The notes beneath the pieces are model-generated. The model searched no databases and had not been told where the DNA came from. It saw only the letters and a list, made by a program, of their open reading frames with translations. DNA of 64,000 nucleotides, taken from NCBI GenBank assembly GCA_014871385.1, contig CM026426.1, positions 67,231,692-67,295,691 on the forward strand, in the 5' to 3' direction. Position 1 is the first letter of the stretch; the number at the start of each line of letters is the position of its first letter. Of this stretch, positions 45,789 through 57,002 are shown piece after piece. Source of the DNA: Ceratodon purpureus. Taxonomy: Eukaryota > Streptophyta > Bryopsida > Pseudoditrichales > Ditrichaceae. The position numbers and the translations under genes were made by a program.

Positions 45789-46101
45789 GGACGCAATATC
45801 CTTTTTGGACACCAATCCAGTGGACCAGGTTTATCGCGAGAAGAAGACAAGTATGATTAATATTTGATTCCGAATTTAAATTTTAAAATCTTCAAAAATA
45901 AATACACCGACTTTTTTGTTTATTGCAATTTCGAGGTTTTCTTTTGTTATGTTAAAATATTTCAGTTTTTGTAAGAAAGGCTGAAACACTCGCGGATTCT
46001 AAGGCTGCGATTCCTTTGGTGACATCAAAACACGTGTATCATGAACGAGCAAGCATCTTAGACATCATTCCGGAAGATATTGAAATACGCGCCAAGGCTG
46101 G

Positions 46102-46115
46102 AGGCGCTGGCGCCA
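46102..46115. promoter_or_regulatory. Palindrome variant AGGCGCTGGCGCCA
   Basis: About 280 bases upstream of the ATG at 46396. A TTTAAAA box at 46289 lies between them. Confidence 0.55.
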
Positions 46116-46395
46116 TCTGGTATTCATTGCAAAATATTTTGAAGTGTGAGCCACATCCTCAGGCGATTTATGATTAATACGTCATTCGTTGCCCCGCCGA
46201 TGAACATGGGCTAATACATAATGACATCCAGACAAATATTATAATGATCCAATGGGACCTCGGTGATCCGTCGCCTATTGGTTACCGGTTTAAAACGGCA
46301 CATAAGTGGCAAGACTCTTTAATCAAATAAATAGCAAAATCCTACCCACTATTCTCAAATGCGTTACACAATTTTTTGCAGCAAGGAAACCCAAG

Positions 46396-46881
46396 ATGTC
46401 ACAACTCAGGAGCGTGAAAAGGAAGCTTTCCTCGGCAAATACTACAGAGCAATTGGAGTTTTTTCGCATTGGCTGCGGCGGTATCTGTGACTGGGAAGAA
46501 CCGGATTTACCAATATGGAATGGAGCTGCTACTCAAAGAGATGGCAAATTTCAGCACCTGCGGGATGCTCCGACAGACGTTGTCGACTTGTTGCAGAGGC
46601 TCGCAAATCTAACCGAATTCAAAGAAGCCACAGGACTCAGATCTCCTGATTATAGTTCAGTAAGGGCTCTAGCTTCTCCGATGTGGTCCGGGGTTTGGAC
46701 TACTAGAACGCTGCTTGCCTTTCAAGCCGCGGCCAATGCATTTGGAGTCATGCACCCGCCTAGATTTTACAAATCCGCGTGGGATCGATCGTTGCCCGGA
46801 TCCACTACTTGCGAACCCCATTTGTTGGACAACGCGGACATGAGGAACGTTGACATCAGCTCAAATTTTGCCTGGAATTGA
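46396..46881 (+). CDS. Unknown protein, first copy of a duplicated family
   Basis: From ATG at 46396 (MSQLRSVKRKLSSANTTEQL) it encodes 161 residues. The same frame is open further upstream to a GTG at 46306. It shares WEEPDLPIW, QHLRDAP, a Leu-rich stretch, EFKEATGL, and LLAFQAAANAFGVMHPP with the gene at 51487-50846 on the other strand. A basic N-terminus is followed by an all-helical-looking core. I do not recognise the family; both copies lie in the palindrome-bearing layer, so it may be cargo or an accessory protein of that layer. Confidence 0.55.
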   Translation: MSQLRSVKRKLSSANTTEQLEFFRIGCGGICDWEEPDLPIWNGAATQRDGKFQHLRDAPTDVVDLLQRLANLTEFKEATGLRSPDYSSVRALASPMWSGVWTTRTLLAFQAAANAFGVMHPPRFYKSAWDRSLPGSTTCEPHLLDNADMRNVDISSNFAWN

Positions 46882-47744
46882 TCTGTGAGGTCTGAACAAT
46901 GGTGTCACATGCCATAGACAATTTTCAATCGCCTAATTTCTCAAGAGTTGCTATCGAACACGGAAACTTAATGCTTCTGTAGTATCTGTTTTTTTGGAAA
47001 ACAATATACGTCATTTGTTCACCCCAGCTGTCTCTATTTTACATTCGTGGATTAGGAATTTTTGAGGTTTAGATCAAAGATTGCCAGACCATGTTCGATG
47101 ATATAAAACCCCGGTTTACAAGTTAAACATAGGTCCTCACTAGGCAAAACCAGCTAAGAGGGCCAATAGAGAGTATGTCCCTACAAGCGACCGTGCTTCA
47201 GCACTCTCTTCAAAACACTTAATAAAACGACTTCTTGCTTCTATTCAGTGTCACGTTTGCTTGTTACAGTGAATTTTTTAAGCAAAAAAGTTAATGATAC
47301 GACATTCACTATTGCCCCGCATATTCAGTCTAAGTTTCAACTTGAAGAACTGCTCGACTAATTCAGTCATGAGGAACGGTCTTACATTTGAGACCTTGAA
47401 TTCAGTTCGATTTATGACAGAAATTTCTGTTAGCGTAAGAATGGTGGCCTTGGCACTTGTTGTCACGAGTTATGTGGAATGAACAATGAATCATGTATAA
47501 ATAATAAGAGTAACAAGTTTAAGGTGTCAATTTCCAAGTGAACTTTGCATTGCGAATCAAAGAATGGCTTAATTAGAAGCAGATTATTTGTACGAAGTAC
47601 AAAATGGCGAGTAAGACCATCTACAACACGTCAAGCGTAACAGGGATATTTTGCTGAACAGTTACGTCCCACCGGCCATAACATGGGCGGCTCTTGTGCC
47701 ACTGATAGTATCATACTGCTATTTGGCAATGAAATGGCATAGCG

Positions 47745-47758
47745 TAGCGCCGGCGCCA
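47745..47758. promoter_or_regulatory. Palindrome variant TAGCGCCGGCGCCA
   Basis: About 340 bases upstream of the ATG at 48095. The complement reads TTTGGCGCCGGCGC. Confidence 0.55.
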
Positions 47759-47927
47759 AATCCAGACAACCACCCCATAGAATCACAACTAATTACTATA
47801 TATAATGTACAGTAACATGACGGCGCTCACACTAATGGGACGCGGGATTCAAGAGCATTCTTTGGAAGTAATTGGGCATTGATCCCGCTAGAGATTTGAT
47901 TGATATGGGCATTGATGCCGCTAAAGA

Positions 47928-47941
47928 CGACGCCGGCGCCA
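47928..47941. promoter_or_regulatory. Palindrome variant CGACGCCGGCGCCA
   Basis: About 155 bases upstream of the ATG at 48095 and 50 bases upstream of its TATA box. Confidence 0.55.
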
Positions 47942-47991
47942 TGAGAGCGCCTACATGGTTATTAACTTTTACTCCACATGTACTCATTGCC

Positions 47992-47999
47992 TATATATT
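47992..47999 (+). promoter_or_regulatory. TATA box TATATATT of the 48095 gene
   Basis: It lies in TTGCCTATATATTCAAGG, nearly identical to the minus-strand TATA context at 2613. The ATG is about 95 bases downstream. Confidence 0.55.
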
Positions 48000-48094
48000 C
48001 AAGGTAGATGGATGCCAATGTTAGTCTCGTCTGAGTTCCTTAGCGCCTACTCTCGGCTTTGTCATGGCTCCGCTATTTTTTAGTCTCGCAGTTC

Positions 48095-48709
48095 ATGCTC
48101 AATCCGGGTTCATTGCTGGAACCGCAAGTTGGAGATATTGTTATTCGTAGGACGACGCCAAACTCAATGATCCAATACTACATGTATAAGAATCCCGAAC
48201 CATGGTTTCAGTATCATAAGACATGGCTGATAAAGATCTTCTCTGCTTCGGCCTCTTCTTCAAATGATAGGAGTCAGGGTAGTGAATCCATCAGGAGCAT
48301 GAAGTGCATGACGCTAATGGTGTGGGAATATGGTCTGGGATTCAAGGAGGCGATAACGGGTGGAATACTTATTCTGGAGACACAACATTCAGCGACTGAG
48401 GAGAGACCAGGTCTTGGTCGAGGTGGTGCCAGCCCCGACTTGAATACAATAGTCCTTGCTTTCACGCAGCCATGCTTACCTCAAGGACCCACGTTCTTGC
48501 GTGCGGATTTCTGGAAGGAGAAGTATCTCCACGACGACTATGTTAATTTGATGGTCTTTTCTGTTGTCGATTCCCAATCTGGAACAGGAATATCTACACA
48601 AACACTTACGAGATGGAGCAGGGACGGAACAACGTGGACCTTCAATGACTCAATTACGGGCGCTTCCGCGACATACACGGGATTGTCCCTTGTGAAGCTC
48701 CCAGCATAG
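48095..48709 (+). CDS. 204-residue protein of unknown function
   Basis: The frame begins at ATG 48095 (MLNPGSLLEPQVGDIVIRRT); it is open further upstream only from a TTG. The product is rich in Thr, Ser and Trp, with beta-strand-like segments (LMVWEYGLGFKEAITGGILI; TRWSRDGTTWTFNDSITGAS). An ATG at 48064 in another frame encodes a hydrophobic, signal-like start (MAPLFFSLAVHAQSG), so a small frameshift could have removed a signal peptide. I do not recognise the family. Confidence 0.5.
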   Translation: MLNPGSLLEPQVGDIVIRRTTPNSMIQYYMYKNPEPWFQYHKTWLIKIFSASASSSNDRSQGSESIRSMKCMTLMVWEYGLGFKEAITGGILILETQHSATEERPGLGRGGASPDLNTIVLAFTQPCLPQGPTFLRADFWKEKYLHDDYVNLMVFSVVDSQSGTGISTQTLTRWSRDGTTWTFNDSITGASATYTGLSLVKLPA

Positions 48710-50373
48710 CAATATATGACTCTAGCTTAACAGTGCACCTTCATTGTGAGCAATTTAGAACAGTTAATCAGCTAAGAACATACATATTAAGAGTTGAAGT
48801 AAGTCATTGTTTGTTTTGGCATATGGTGTAAACACATAGCGACTATTTACACGGTTTTAATGGTTGAAACATCTCACAAAAGGGTGCCAAATCTATCCAT
48901 TGATATTGATCTCTGATTCTCTCCTTCTCGCCGTAATTACAAAGCTTCTGTATTCATTTCACTATATCCTAACTCTTTCTTAGTGACGTGGAAGTAAGCA
49001 CATACACAAATCGAGATACGGTTCGAAACGCATCAAGCCCGGATAAATTTCGGACGTAGGCAAACAAAGAATGGTCTTCCATTCTTGCACAATGATATAC
49101 GTTCCCTTGATGATAATCTCCTCAAGCGGACAGACTAGAAGGATGGTAATCAAACAAAGATACTGCTCTGCAATCAATATTCACCAAATAAGCGTAATCA
49201 ATTCATAGTCACACTCGGCAATTTGTGAACGGTTTAATATAATACACGATTTCCGATTGCAGTTCGTAGCCAAGACGTTAAGCCAAAGCCAGTCTATTCA
49301 TTACTTAAGTAGGAAGTTCACAAGTATTCTATTTCCGAGATATCTGTGGTGAGTGAATATTATCCTTGTGTAGGTATGACAATTGCAAATCTCAAGAGAT
49401 TCAAATCGAATTCACGTTGACATCAAAGAGCTTACAAACACGCTATCAACTAGAAAACCTGGATTACAACGCAATTCATCAACCTTCGAGAACCAGAAAT
49501 GTTTGGTTAGTGAGTACCTCAAGCACTGAAGAGAATCATGCTATTTCTAACTGCACTAGATGAGTCAAGTTACCCATCCAACAAGAAAAATAAACTTATA
49601 TAAGAGTAATTATTAAAATTGCTGCAGATTCCTAGCGTTGGTCGACAAGATTCTGAATCATGCTAGTAAAAACATTCACTGCATATGTGACCTGTATGTT
49701 ATTTTTTGTAATGAATTTTGTTTAAATTTTTGAATACACGTAATGTCTAAATTTGCTGCAATGACAAAGAACAGCTGCCAAGGGCCGCGGGGGCCCTGGT
49801 CTTAACCGGTAACAGAGGACAAACTGCATCTAAAAGGAGAGCATCTTGTCCTATATTTTGATGCATGTCTGTGCAAAAGATCCACGATCGCGTCATTACC
49901 ATGATCGCTTCACCCAGGTATTAACCTCTAACCACCTAATAATGCATTAACCCAAAGTATCCTCCACCTCCCAAGCACCAAGGCTAATTCCAGCACGCGT
50001 TTCTATTAACTTTCTATTCAGATTCAATTCACTTGTCCAAAACTACGCCAAAAAGTGTGAAAATCTGAATTCAGTACGAATTTCATGGGATGGCAATGAA
50101 TTGCATTCAGTTTATCCTCGCCTGTAAAAAAAATGCGTAGACAGATTATTTGAAACATTCTTTGTTGCAAATCTTTTACACGAGTAAACAGAAGAAACAG
50201 GTCTTTGTTAATCAACCATCAGTTCGACGTAAAATTACGAAGGCGCTGGATAACGGAGTTAAATCATATTATATAAATTTATAAGAAGAACAAAGACAAG
50301 ACCGGCAACACCACACATGTGAAAACAGTATGTCATCCGAAATATGACAATCGGCTTCCCATTTCGAACTCAG

Positions 50374-50467
50374 AATACATCAGACGCATTACCATAGACA
50401 ACTCACAATACATCAGACGCAGTACCATAGACAACTCACAATACATCAGACGCATTATCATAGACAT
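50374..50467 (+). repeat. 33-bp tandem repeat, 2.8 copies
   Basis: The unit AATACATCAGACGCATTACC and onward starts at 50374, 50407 and 50440. It ends three bases before the palindrome at 50471. Confidence 0.75.
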
Positions 50468-50470
50468 AAA

Positions 50471-50484
50471 TGGCGCCAGCGCCG
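50471..50484. promoter_or_regulatory. Palindrome variant TGGCGCCAGCGCCG
   Basis: Adjacent to the 33-bp tandem repeat and on the 3' side of the gene at 50846, so this copy is not in a promoter I can see. Confidence 0.5.
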
Positions 50485-50845
50485 AGTGATATGTTGCATG
50501 ACCATACTGAATACTATAGCTGATTCAAACAACCTCGGACGACATCGAGCAAAATATTCATACCAAAATTGACAAAATAATTGTATAACCCTACAATGTT
50601 ACCTGTTTGGCATGTAGAGTTATGCTGGATCCGAAGGTTGAGCAGTTGCATTAGTGATAGTGACGTCTTCTGCATTTTGAATAAAATGTCAATAGAAAGG
50701 TAATGCAACGTGAGAACGTCTGAGCCACGAAGCAATTATCAGAATGAGTGGTGTGAAATATCCATAGATAATTGTTGCTTGAAAGTTTATATCTACCCAG
50801 TAATAAAGTTATGATGTGTCTTCAAAAAAAAAAAGGTTAATCGAG

Positions 50846-51487
50846 CTAACCTTCCATACAAGGGCTGGACGCATCATCGTTGACATGGGTCAACTCGGCC
50901 ATGTTGACCAACTCATTCTCCGAATCCGCATCACAAGATGCCGAGTTTAAGCTGGAATCGGACAATACAATCAACGGCACTAAGTTGGGAACAAAATACA
51001 TTCCATCCGAAGGCAGATCTAAATCTCTCAAGATTCCATGGGACTGTATACCTCTGGGTACAGCTGCATAAGCCAACGATGGCTCTTGAATACTTTGAAA
51101 TGCGACAGTGTGCTCTAAGACACGAACATCGAGAGGGGGATGCATCACGCCAGACGCATTCGCTGCTGCTAAAAAAGAGAGTAAGGCCTTCGGGGTCCAC
51201 GTTCCCTTCCAAGAAGGCTTAGCGAAATCCCAAACCGGTACAATGTCAGGGCATACTAGGCCAGTTGCAACTTTGAACTCCGACAAGATTCTGAGCCACT
51301 GCATCAGCTCGATCAACGTGCGAGGGGCGTCGCGAAGATGTTGGAGCTCACCGCGTTGCCTTTTGGAAGCCCCTCCCCAAACAGCTAAACCTGGTTCTTC
51401 TTAATCCCTAAAAACAACACACCCATGATCACAACAACCGCTGCCATACTTCCTGTTCCAACTCCTTGTTGCTCCTAATTCCCCCAT
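50846..51487 (-). pseudogene. Unknown protein, second copy of the duplicated family, one in-frame TAA
   Basis: ATG at 51487 (MGELGATRSWNRKYGSG) opens 28 codons to TAA at 51403-51401, after which the same frame continues EEPGLAVWGGASKRQ, QHLRDAP, EFKVATGL and LLSFLAAANASGVMHPP to a stop at 50846. It aligns with the gene at 46396, where Trp stands at the stop position (CDWEEP). The C-terminal 90 residues (acidic, NELVNMAELTHVNDD) are present here and lost from the first copy, which ends earlier. It may be a pseudogene; an alternative is a very short intron around the TAA. Confidence 0.55.
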
Positions 51488-52056
51488 GGTCAGTGCGGAA
51501 AGTTCGTATGTGAGCGGAGGGTGGAGAGCGGAGAGCAGAGAATGGAGAGCACGGAATTGACATTTAGCCAAATTTTGAAAAGCAAAGTAAACCCTATAAC
51601 CGTGGAGAAATACTAAAAAAAGGCATGATATTTTTACTTTTTAAAGTAAAGGCGTATAATTTCGTGGCATTCAGGGTTATCACTGGTAAATATTATTACG
51701 TTTATTTATTAAGGTACAAATTAGGGCTGATGTCATGATGACGTCATGCATACTATCCTTTAGATTTGGTCCCTTATTGGATCTAGATACGAGTGATCCA
51801 AGATGATGTTTTTAAATCACAACAGTAAATATTGAATAGATAATTTAGAACCAAAAGTTAATGGTCTGAAAAATTCGTGGAATATTTCAAAGTTCGTGTA
51901 CAATAATGAAGCTGCGGAAACCAAGATATATACCATGACAGAGTGCTTGTCTTCGTCGAAGATGTCTCGGTTTTTCGATAAGACTATTACTACCTTTAGT
52001 GTCAACGAATGATCTATATAAACCTTAGCAGACGTCCTTGATGTTGTCTTAGCTCA
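51488..52056. other. Intergenic; promoter of the 52057 gene at its right end
   Basis: Apart from the TATA box at 52015 nothing is recognised. The sequence AAGTTAATGG... to 52000 is AT-rich. Confidence 0.35.
52015..52022 (+). promoter_or_regulatory. TATA box TATATAAA
   Basis: A strong TATA sequence (CTATATAAACC) about 40 bases upstream of the 52057 frame. Confidence 0.55.
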
Positions 52057-52626
52057 GTGATTTCTGTAGAGCTTAACCTTGTACTTGCTAGGCAGTTGTT
52101 TGAAGGTATAGGCGAGTCATTTGAGGTCGTTGCCTGTAAAACGATTTTACAGGATTTGCTTAAGCGGATGGCGGACGGGCCTAACCCTTGGGACCATATA
52201 GGTAGTAGTGCAATGCATGGTTGGACTCCTCCGACGGTAATCACGTTTGAAGATGTCGAGAACGCTCGTGCTGTGTCGAAGAGGTGGAAGCGTGAGATTG
52301 ACAGCAGTCCTGAATACGCATGCCTATACCTTCGGCTAGCGAGGTGGGATAACATTTCGTACGAGGGCCGCCATTGGAGTCCGAAGGACGAATACGAAGT
52401 TAATCGGTTCAACATCAACTGGAGTGTTTTTAGGAGTTCTTGGACACTTGCACATCCAATTAACAACGACAGGTTAGAGACAGCGTCACTTGGAGAACTT
52501 AGTTGCGTTGAGTTAGATCAGTTGAGGACACTGCTATGGGCCAATGGGAATGAGGTCTTGGATGTGCTGGAAGGAGATAAAATCTCTCCGAGAGATGGTA
52601 TCTGGATCTCTCCCAAGAATAGATAA
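52057..52626 (+). CDS. Possible F-box-like protein of unknown function
   Basis: The frame is open from a GTG at 52057; the first in-frame ATG is at 52168. A TTTCTGTAG acceptor-like site just before 52067 suggests that the true start may be in a preceding exon. The segment FEDVENARAVSKRWKREIDS and EYACLYLRLARW resembles the second half of an F-box (the KRW...L...LW pattern), and WDNISYEGRHWSPKDEYEVN follows. F-box proteins hand substrates to SCF ubiquitin ligases; the match is short and the call tentative. No palindrome of the outer layer was found upstream. Confidence 0.4.
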   Translation: MISVELNLVLARQLFEGIGESFEVVACKTILQDLLKRMADGPNPWDHIGSSAMHGWTPPTVITFEDVENARAVSKRWKREIDSSPEYACLYLRLARWDNISYEGRHWSPKDEYEVNRFNINWSVFRSSWTLAHPINNDRLETASLGELSCVELDQLRTLLWANGNEVLDVLEGDKISPRDGIWISPKNR

Positions 52627-52977
52627 TATAGCTACGACAATGTGAAATGTTGTTGATTGATGATAAATAAAAATACAGTATTGTATATATTTTGAGCATT
52701 TTAGTTGTTCATGTTAGTGTTGTCTAGTTTTCTGAACAGAATTTGCAAACTAAAACAACTTCATCATTGAAGTGGTTTTCCCTTTAAGCACATGAGAATT
52801 GAGAGCTAAAAAGTCTTGCAATTGTAGACCTTTACATACACGAATATAAATTGGAAATGAGAATCATGAATACTTTACGTGGATTGCAATAGAGTAGATG
52901 ATGGATTCTGAAATGAATACCAATGAAATCAAATCAAATTAAATCAAATCAATGATAGACCGAAGCCTCCTTCTAAC

Positions 52978-55900
52978 TTAAAACATGCTAGAATTGCTAC
53001 TTCCACTCCCGAAACCCGATGACTCTGAATCTTCTTCTACAGCCTCTTCATCGACAAATATAAAGGCCCTGGGATCAAAAGTAGTTGGGTGATTAGGAAC
53101 ATATGTAAGGGCTCCTGATTGAAGCGCTTGTGCTAAGCCCTCTGCATAGTCCGGAAGTATAAAAGGCTAAATCGGGCTGGAATGAAGACGCCACGATGGA
53201 GTGGACACGGCTCTTGGTCCACGTGGCGGTTTTGCCGCAACTACGCTGCAATAAAAAACCGATAGTGGTTAGATAGAGTACGTAGAGTTGCAAAGAGGAG
53301 CAATGCTTGGAGAATTTGCACAAATAATAGAAGACTTACACCACTTATCAGGTCTTGCTCTCATTGGAGGCGCTTCATGTGCTGCGATTAGCCTAGGATG
53401 TTTAGGAGGGCCCATGGCGGATGGCCTAGCCATGTACAGTTTGAGAAGGGCGTTGAATATGGCTTCGTCCTCCTCAAAAGCTAGAATGTGACGACCAATA
53501 GCCTGGCAAGCTTTTATGGAGGCCCCTGGAACACGGAGAGTAACAAAGAAATGAGAAGCTGTGGAAAAAATGAGGGGAATAATTAAGCAGACATATGTAT
53601 GAATAGTTACCTGTTCCTGCATTCCAGTCAAGGACCATGTCGCCGGACTTTGAAAGCTCTCCAATTATGCTCTGTATCATCTCATGGGTTTTCTCCCTTG
53701 GCCCTCTCCACGGAATGTCCCCATTCATTTGTTGCGACTCCACATTGGTCCAGTTGAAAATGGCATCACTCTCGGTAATATTGAGGACCCCATGTATCAA
53801 TTAGGATTTCTTTGTCTGGAAGGAGAAATTACTGCCACCACGAACGTCGACACGAATCCAGAACCGAATAGTCTGCAGTCAAGCAAAACTAGTCAGTATA
53901 AATGAGAAGAAGGTTAATCAGTAAGTAAAGAGAAGGAAATGTTGTGATGAATTACCAAGTTCTCGGGGTTCGTAGGGGAAGTCAGGCCGAATACATTGAC
54001 GCCCCACCAGTCCTTGTAAAGCACAAAGTCACCACCCTCAGCTTCTTCCTCGATATCCTTAGCCAGCTTTTGATCACTGTTGTAGATGAGGCAGAGGGCA
54101 CCATCTTTCTGCAAGTATTGTTCTGCAAAATGGAAGATGTCGTACACATAATTCTTATAGCGAGAGTTCCAAGGCGGAATACTCGTGGGGGGATCGGACA
54201 CGGAAGGGACGAGAAGATTCTCAGGGATGTCGGCAATGATCAAGTTGACTCCCAGATGGTTCTCTTGTTTGCATTGGTTCGGAACTCTGTTTTGGCGGCC
54301 TGCTCCAAACTTGAGGAAACAAGAAAGCAGAGTAAGAAACTATAAAATGAATGGAAGTGTATGTATCCAAGAAATGTCTAAAGAACGGAACATACCTTGC
54401 GAATGAAGTCTTGAACCTTGATCCAATCTGGGTTGCCACCTTTTCTCTTGGGTCTCTTATTTCGCCGCAACATTGAATCCACAAATGAGTTGAAGATGGA
54501 AACCTGTGTGGAAATCGAAGCTCCAGCGGAAGAAGTGGTTTGAGGAAAGAGTTTGGCCTTCCTCTGCTCAATGAGACTTCTAGTGATGTCGGAAGCACTA
54601 ATGGATGAAGGCGCAGTCGCAGTGGTCGAAGATGGCTCAGGGACGTCTGAAGTTGGAGACGCGTTGGGTGTCTCCATCACTGGTGCGGAAGACTCCGCAC
54701 GAGTATCCTATAAGGCCTGGGACTTCAAACCCAGAGTTCGCAGACGCTGCGCTCTCCCTCTCTTTGGTGGAGGTGCAGATGATGGATCCTCATGTGCTTC
54801 GTCATCTTCTGATGCTTCGGTGGAGTCTTTGACCACCGGCGTTTGATGTCGAGTACTGATTTCACCTCGGCCTCAGAATCAACTGTAAAACCGCGGAGGC
54901 AATCTAGATACCAACATCCTGCTTCCAAGTGGGGAGCTTTGTACCTCTTCAATTGCTGAGGAGAATAGATACACTGGTCCGAGCCTCTCAGGATCCATGA
55001 AGCAAAGTACTTCGGGAGTTGTTGGACAGTGACGGCGCCTTTTGGAACAAGCTCTCTCTTGAAGTACCTAGTGAGAGCCAATTTTGAGTGACTTAGTATG
55101 TGGGAGAGAGGAACGGCAGGTATCGAAATGCACATATGTTTGAGTGAAGAATCATACCGGTAGGTAACTCGCTTGGCAACCTCTTCCGTTCTTGGAAACT
55201 TTGTGAAAATCGTCTTCTTATCAAAAGTCTTCTTAGCCTTGGATCCAAGGAATGCCGGGAATGCTCTGTCCCAAAGGAGAATACGTCAACTCTCCACGTA
55301 ATCGCCTGGTCGCTGAACATCAAGGGTCGCATTCCAATTGATGATGAGCTCCTCAGCCTTATAGATGTCCTCGAACTCTTGGATGACCGCTTCTTCCAAT
55401 TACAAGAGACAGTCAATAGAATTAGACTACAACAATTAAAGTGGTAGAATGACAGGGACATTTTCTGTTCTGGAAATAAGGAAGCATACCCTGTTTAGCC
55501 AATGGTCGAGGTCAGCTTCCTTGAATTCTGGTGGTGGGAATCTATAAGACTGTCTTGAAGTCGTAGAGGAGTTCCACCACCTCAACCAACAAGCTTTGTA
55601 CTTCGGTTCCACTGCCGCGGGCACAATCTTCTGCAGCTTGTCCAATGTCATCTCAGGTTTGGAGACATCGCTGAAGTGGCGGTTAATCCGAAATTAGAAC
55701 TAAACCGTTAGCATTATGAAAGTAGTAGTAGAATGAGATGGGAACAAATTAGCTTAAGTATTAGTGGTTAAGGACTCACCTCAGCAAGGAAGTCGTCACC
55801 ATTTTTGGGATTCACAATAGCCAAGTATTTGGTGAAATCCTTCTTCTTGATGGCATCAATGAAATTATTTGATGCCATCGTCATCGCATCCCAAACTCCA

Positions 55901-56963
55901 GATCGAGTTTGTTCATCTTTTAGCGTGTTCTCCATGTAGGCTCTAGCTGCCTGATTCGAGGCGACCGCAATCTCCCTCTGTACAAAGGGAATGAATTAAA
56001 ATTAGTGTACGAACTTCTTGAAATGCAGTAGTTAGAGAAAGGAATACAACGAAGGTACTATCAGATTAATGGAATAAATACTTACTCGGTATAGGAACGC
56101 TATGAAAACCTTTGTTGTCAAGGTAAACCACCGGTCCTTGGCGTTTTTGTTTTGCGCACAGATTTCAAATTCATCAGGACTTAGAAGATCTTTGAATACT
56201 TCTAACTTCATCACACCAAAAGAGCGGATGCGGAATAGCTTGGCAGGAAGATTACTCTTCACATGGTCATTCTCAGTAGACCTGTGGACGAGTACAAATT
56301 CTAAAAACACGTGACAAGAGGAAAATGATCTAAATTAAAATTTCTAGCATCGATTAACAAAAATTCTCACCAGTTGACATCGTGCATGGCATGTAGAAGA
56401 TTGCTGACCTGGCCGCGTGGGTCCAATATGATGCAATGCACGAATATGTGCCATGCGGGGTGGTTGGCGTGATGCTTGTTGATGTGTCGTAACCAAGCTG
56501 AAAGGCGATGATTACCTTCCCATACAAAAAACATTTAGCCACTGAATTGAATGACGTCAACGTCTCCTTGGAGGTCGGCTTCAAAGGCTTCATTAGCCCT
56601 GCGCCAGCATGGGCTCCACTTTGCCTTCACTTCCTCCGTGACATCCATTGACATCTCTTCAGTGTTGTAAATGGAAATGTACATCACGCGGTCTCCATCT
56701 CTGTAACCCTTCACGAACTCCCTCTCCAAATGTTGCACGCCCATTTCGCCAACCGGTCTGACTTTTGCCATTGCAATCATTCTACACAATGGGACAAGCA
56801 GGTGAGACTTCCTCAAGGGCTGAATACAAACGCCATTGATGACGTTGATCGAATCAACTTTATGCTGTGTACGATGAAGTAATTCCCCTTCAACAACGTC
56901 TTTCAAATCCAAAGGTTTTGATGATATTGGCAACACATCCTGTGTTTGAGTCATCTGAGTTAC
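52978..56963 (-). pseudogene. Spliced ParB-like / N4-N6 DNA methyltransferase gene, with in-frame stops
   Basis: Exon 56963-56371 carries a ParB-like part (MAKVRPVGEMGVQHLEREFV, and after TAA at 56537-56535, FVWEGNHRLSAWLRHINKHH). Exons follow at 56281-56086 (LSPDEFEICAQNKNAKDRW), 55977-55780, about 55660-55480 and 55390-55160 (TGA 55288-55286), then about 55130-54400 (helical, then a disordered Ser/Pro stretch; one shift near 54840; TAG 54710-54708). Catalytic exons: about 54320-53950 with NLIIADIPENLLVPSVSDPP (motif IV-like), about 53880-53640 (TAA 53803-53801; FNWTNVESQQMNGDIPWRGP), and 53525-53340 where DWNAGTGASIKACQAIGRHI is motif I of amino-methyltransferases. The last exon reaches TAA at 52980-52978 (TAG 53169-53167 inside). 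Motif IV precedes motif I, as in beta-class enzymes. It would methylate adenine or cytosine at the amino group in DNA. Five in-frame stops make it a probable pseudogene. Confidence 0.7.
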
Positions 56964-57002
56964 CTGCCACAAGCCATAGAAATCAACAATCAAACTCAAC
57001 AA

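Larger units (their letters stand above)
46882..48094. other. Intergenic with promoter motifs
   Basis: No gene is seen. The right end holds the promoter of the 48095 gene. Confidence 0.4.
48710..50845. other. Intergenic, AT-rich, one tandem repeat and one palindrome
   Basis: No gene is supported across about 2.1 kb. Short open frames here have no start context or domain. Confidence 0.4.

Noticed and set aside
50826..50838. Run of A as a retrocopy tail for the gene at 50846
   Set aside because: The gene is on the minus strand, so its 3' end would need T on the plus strand here. The run has the wrong orientation.
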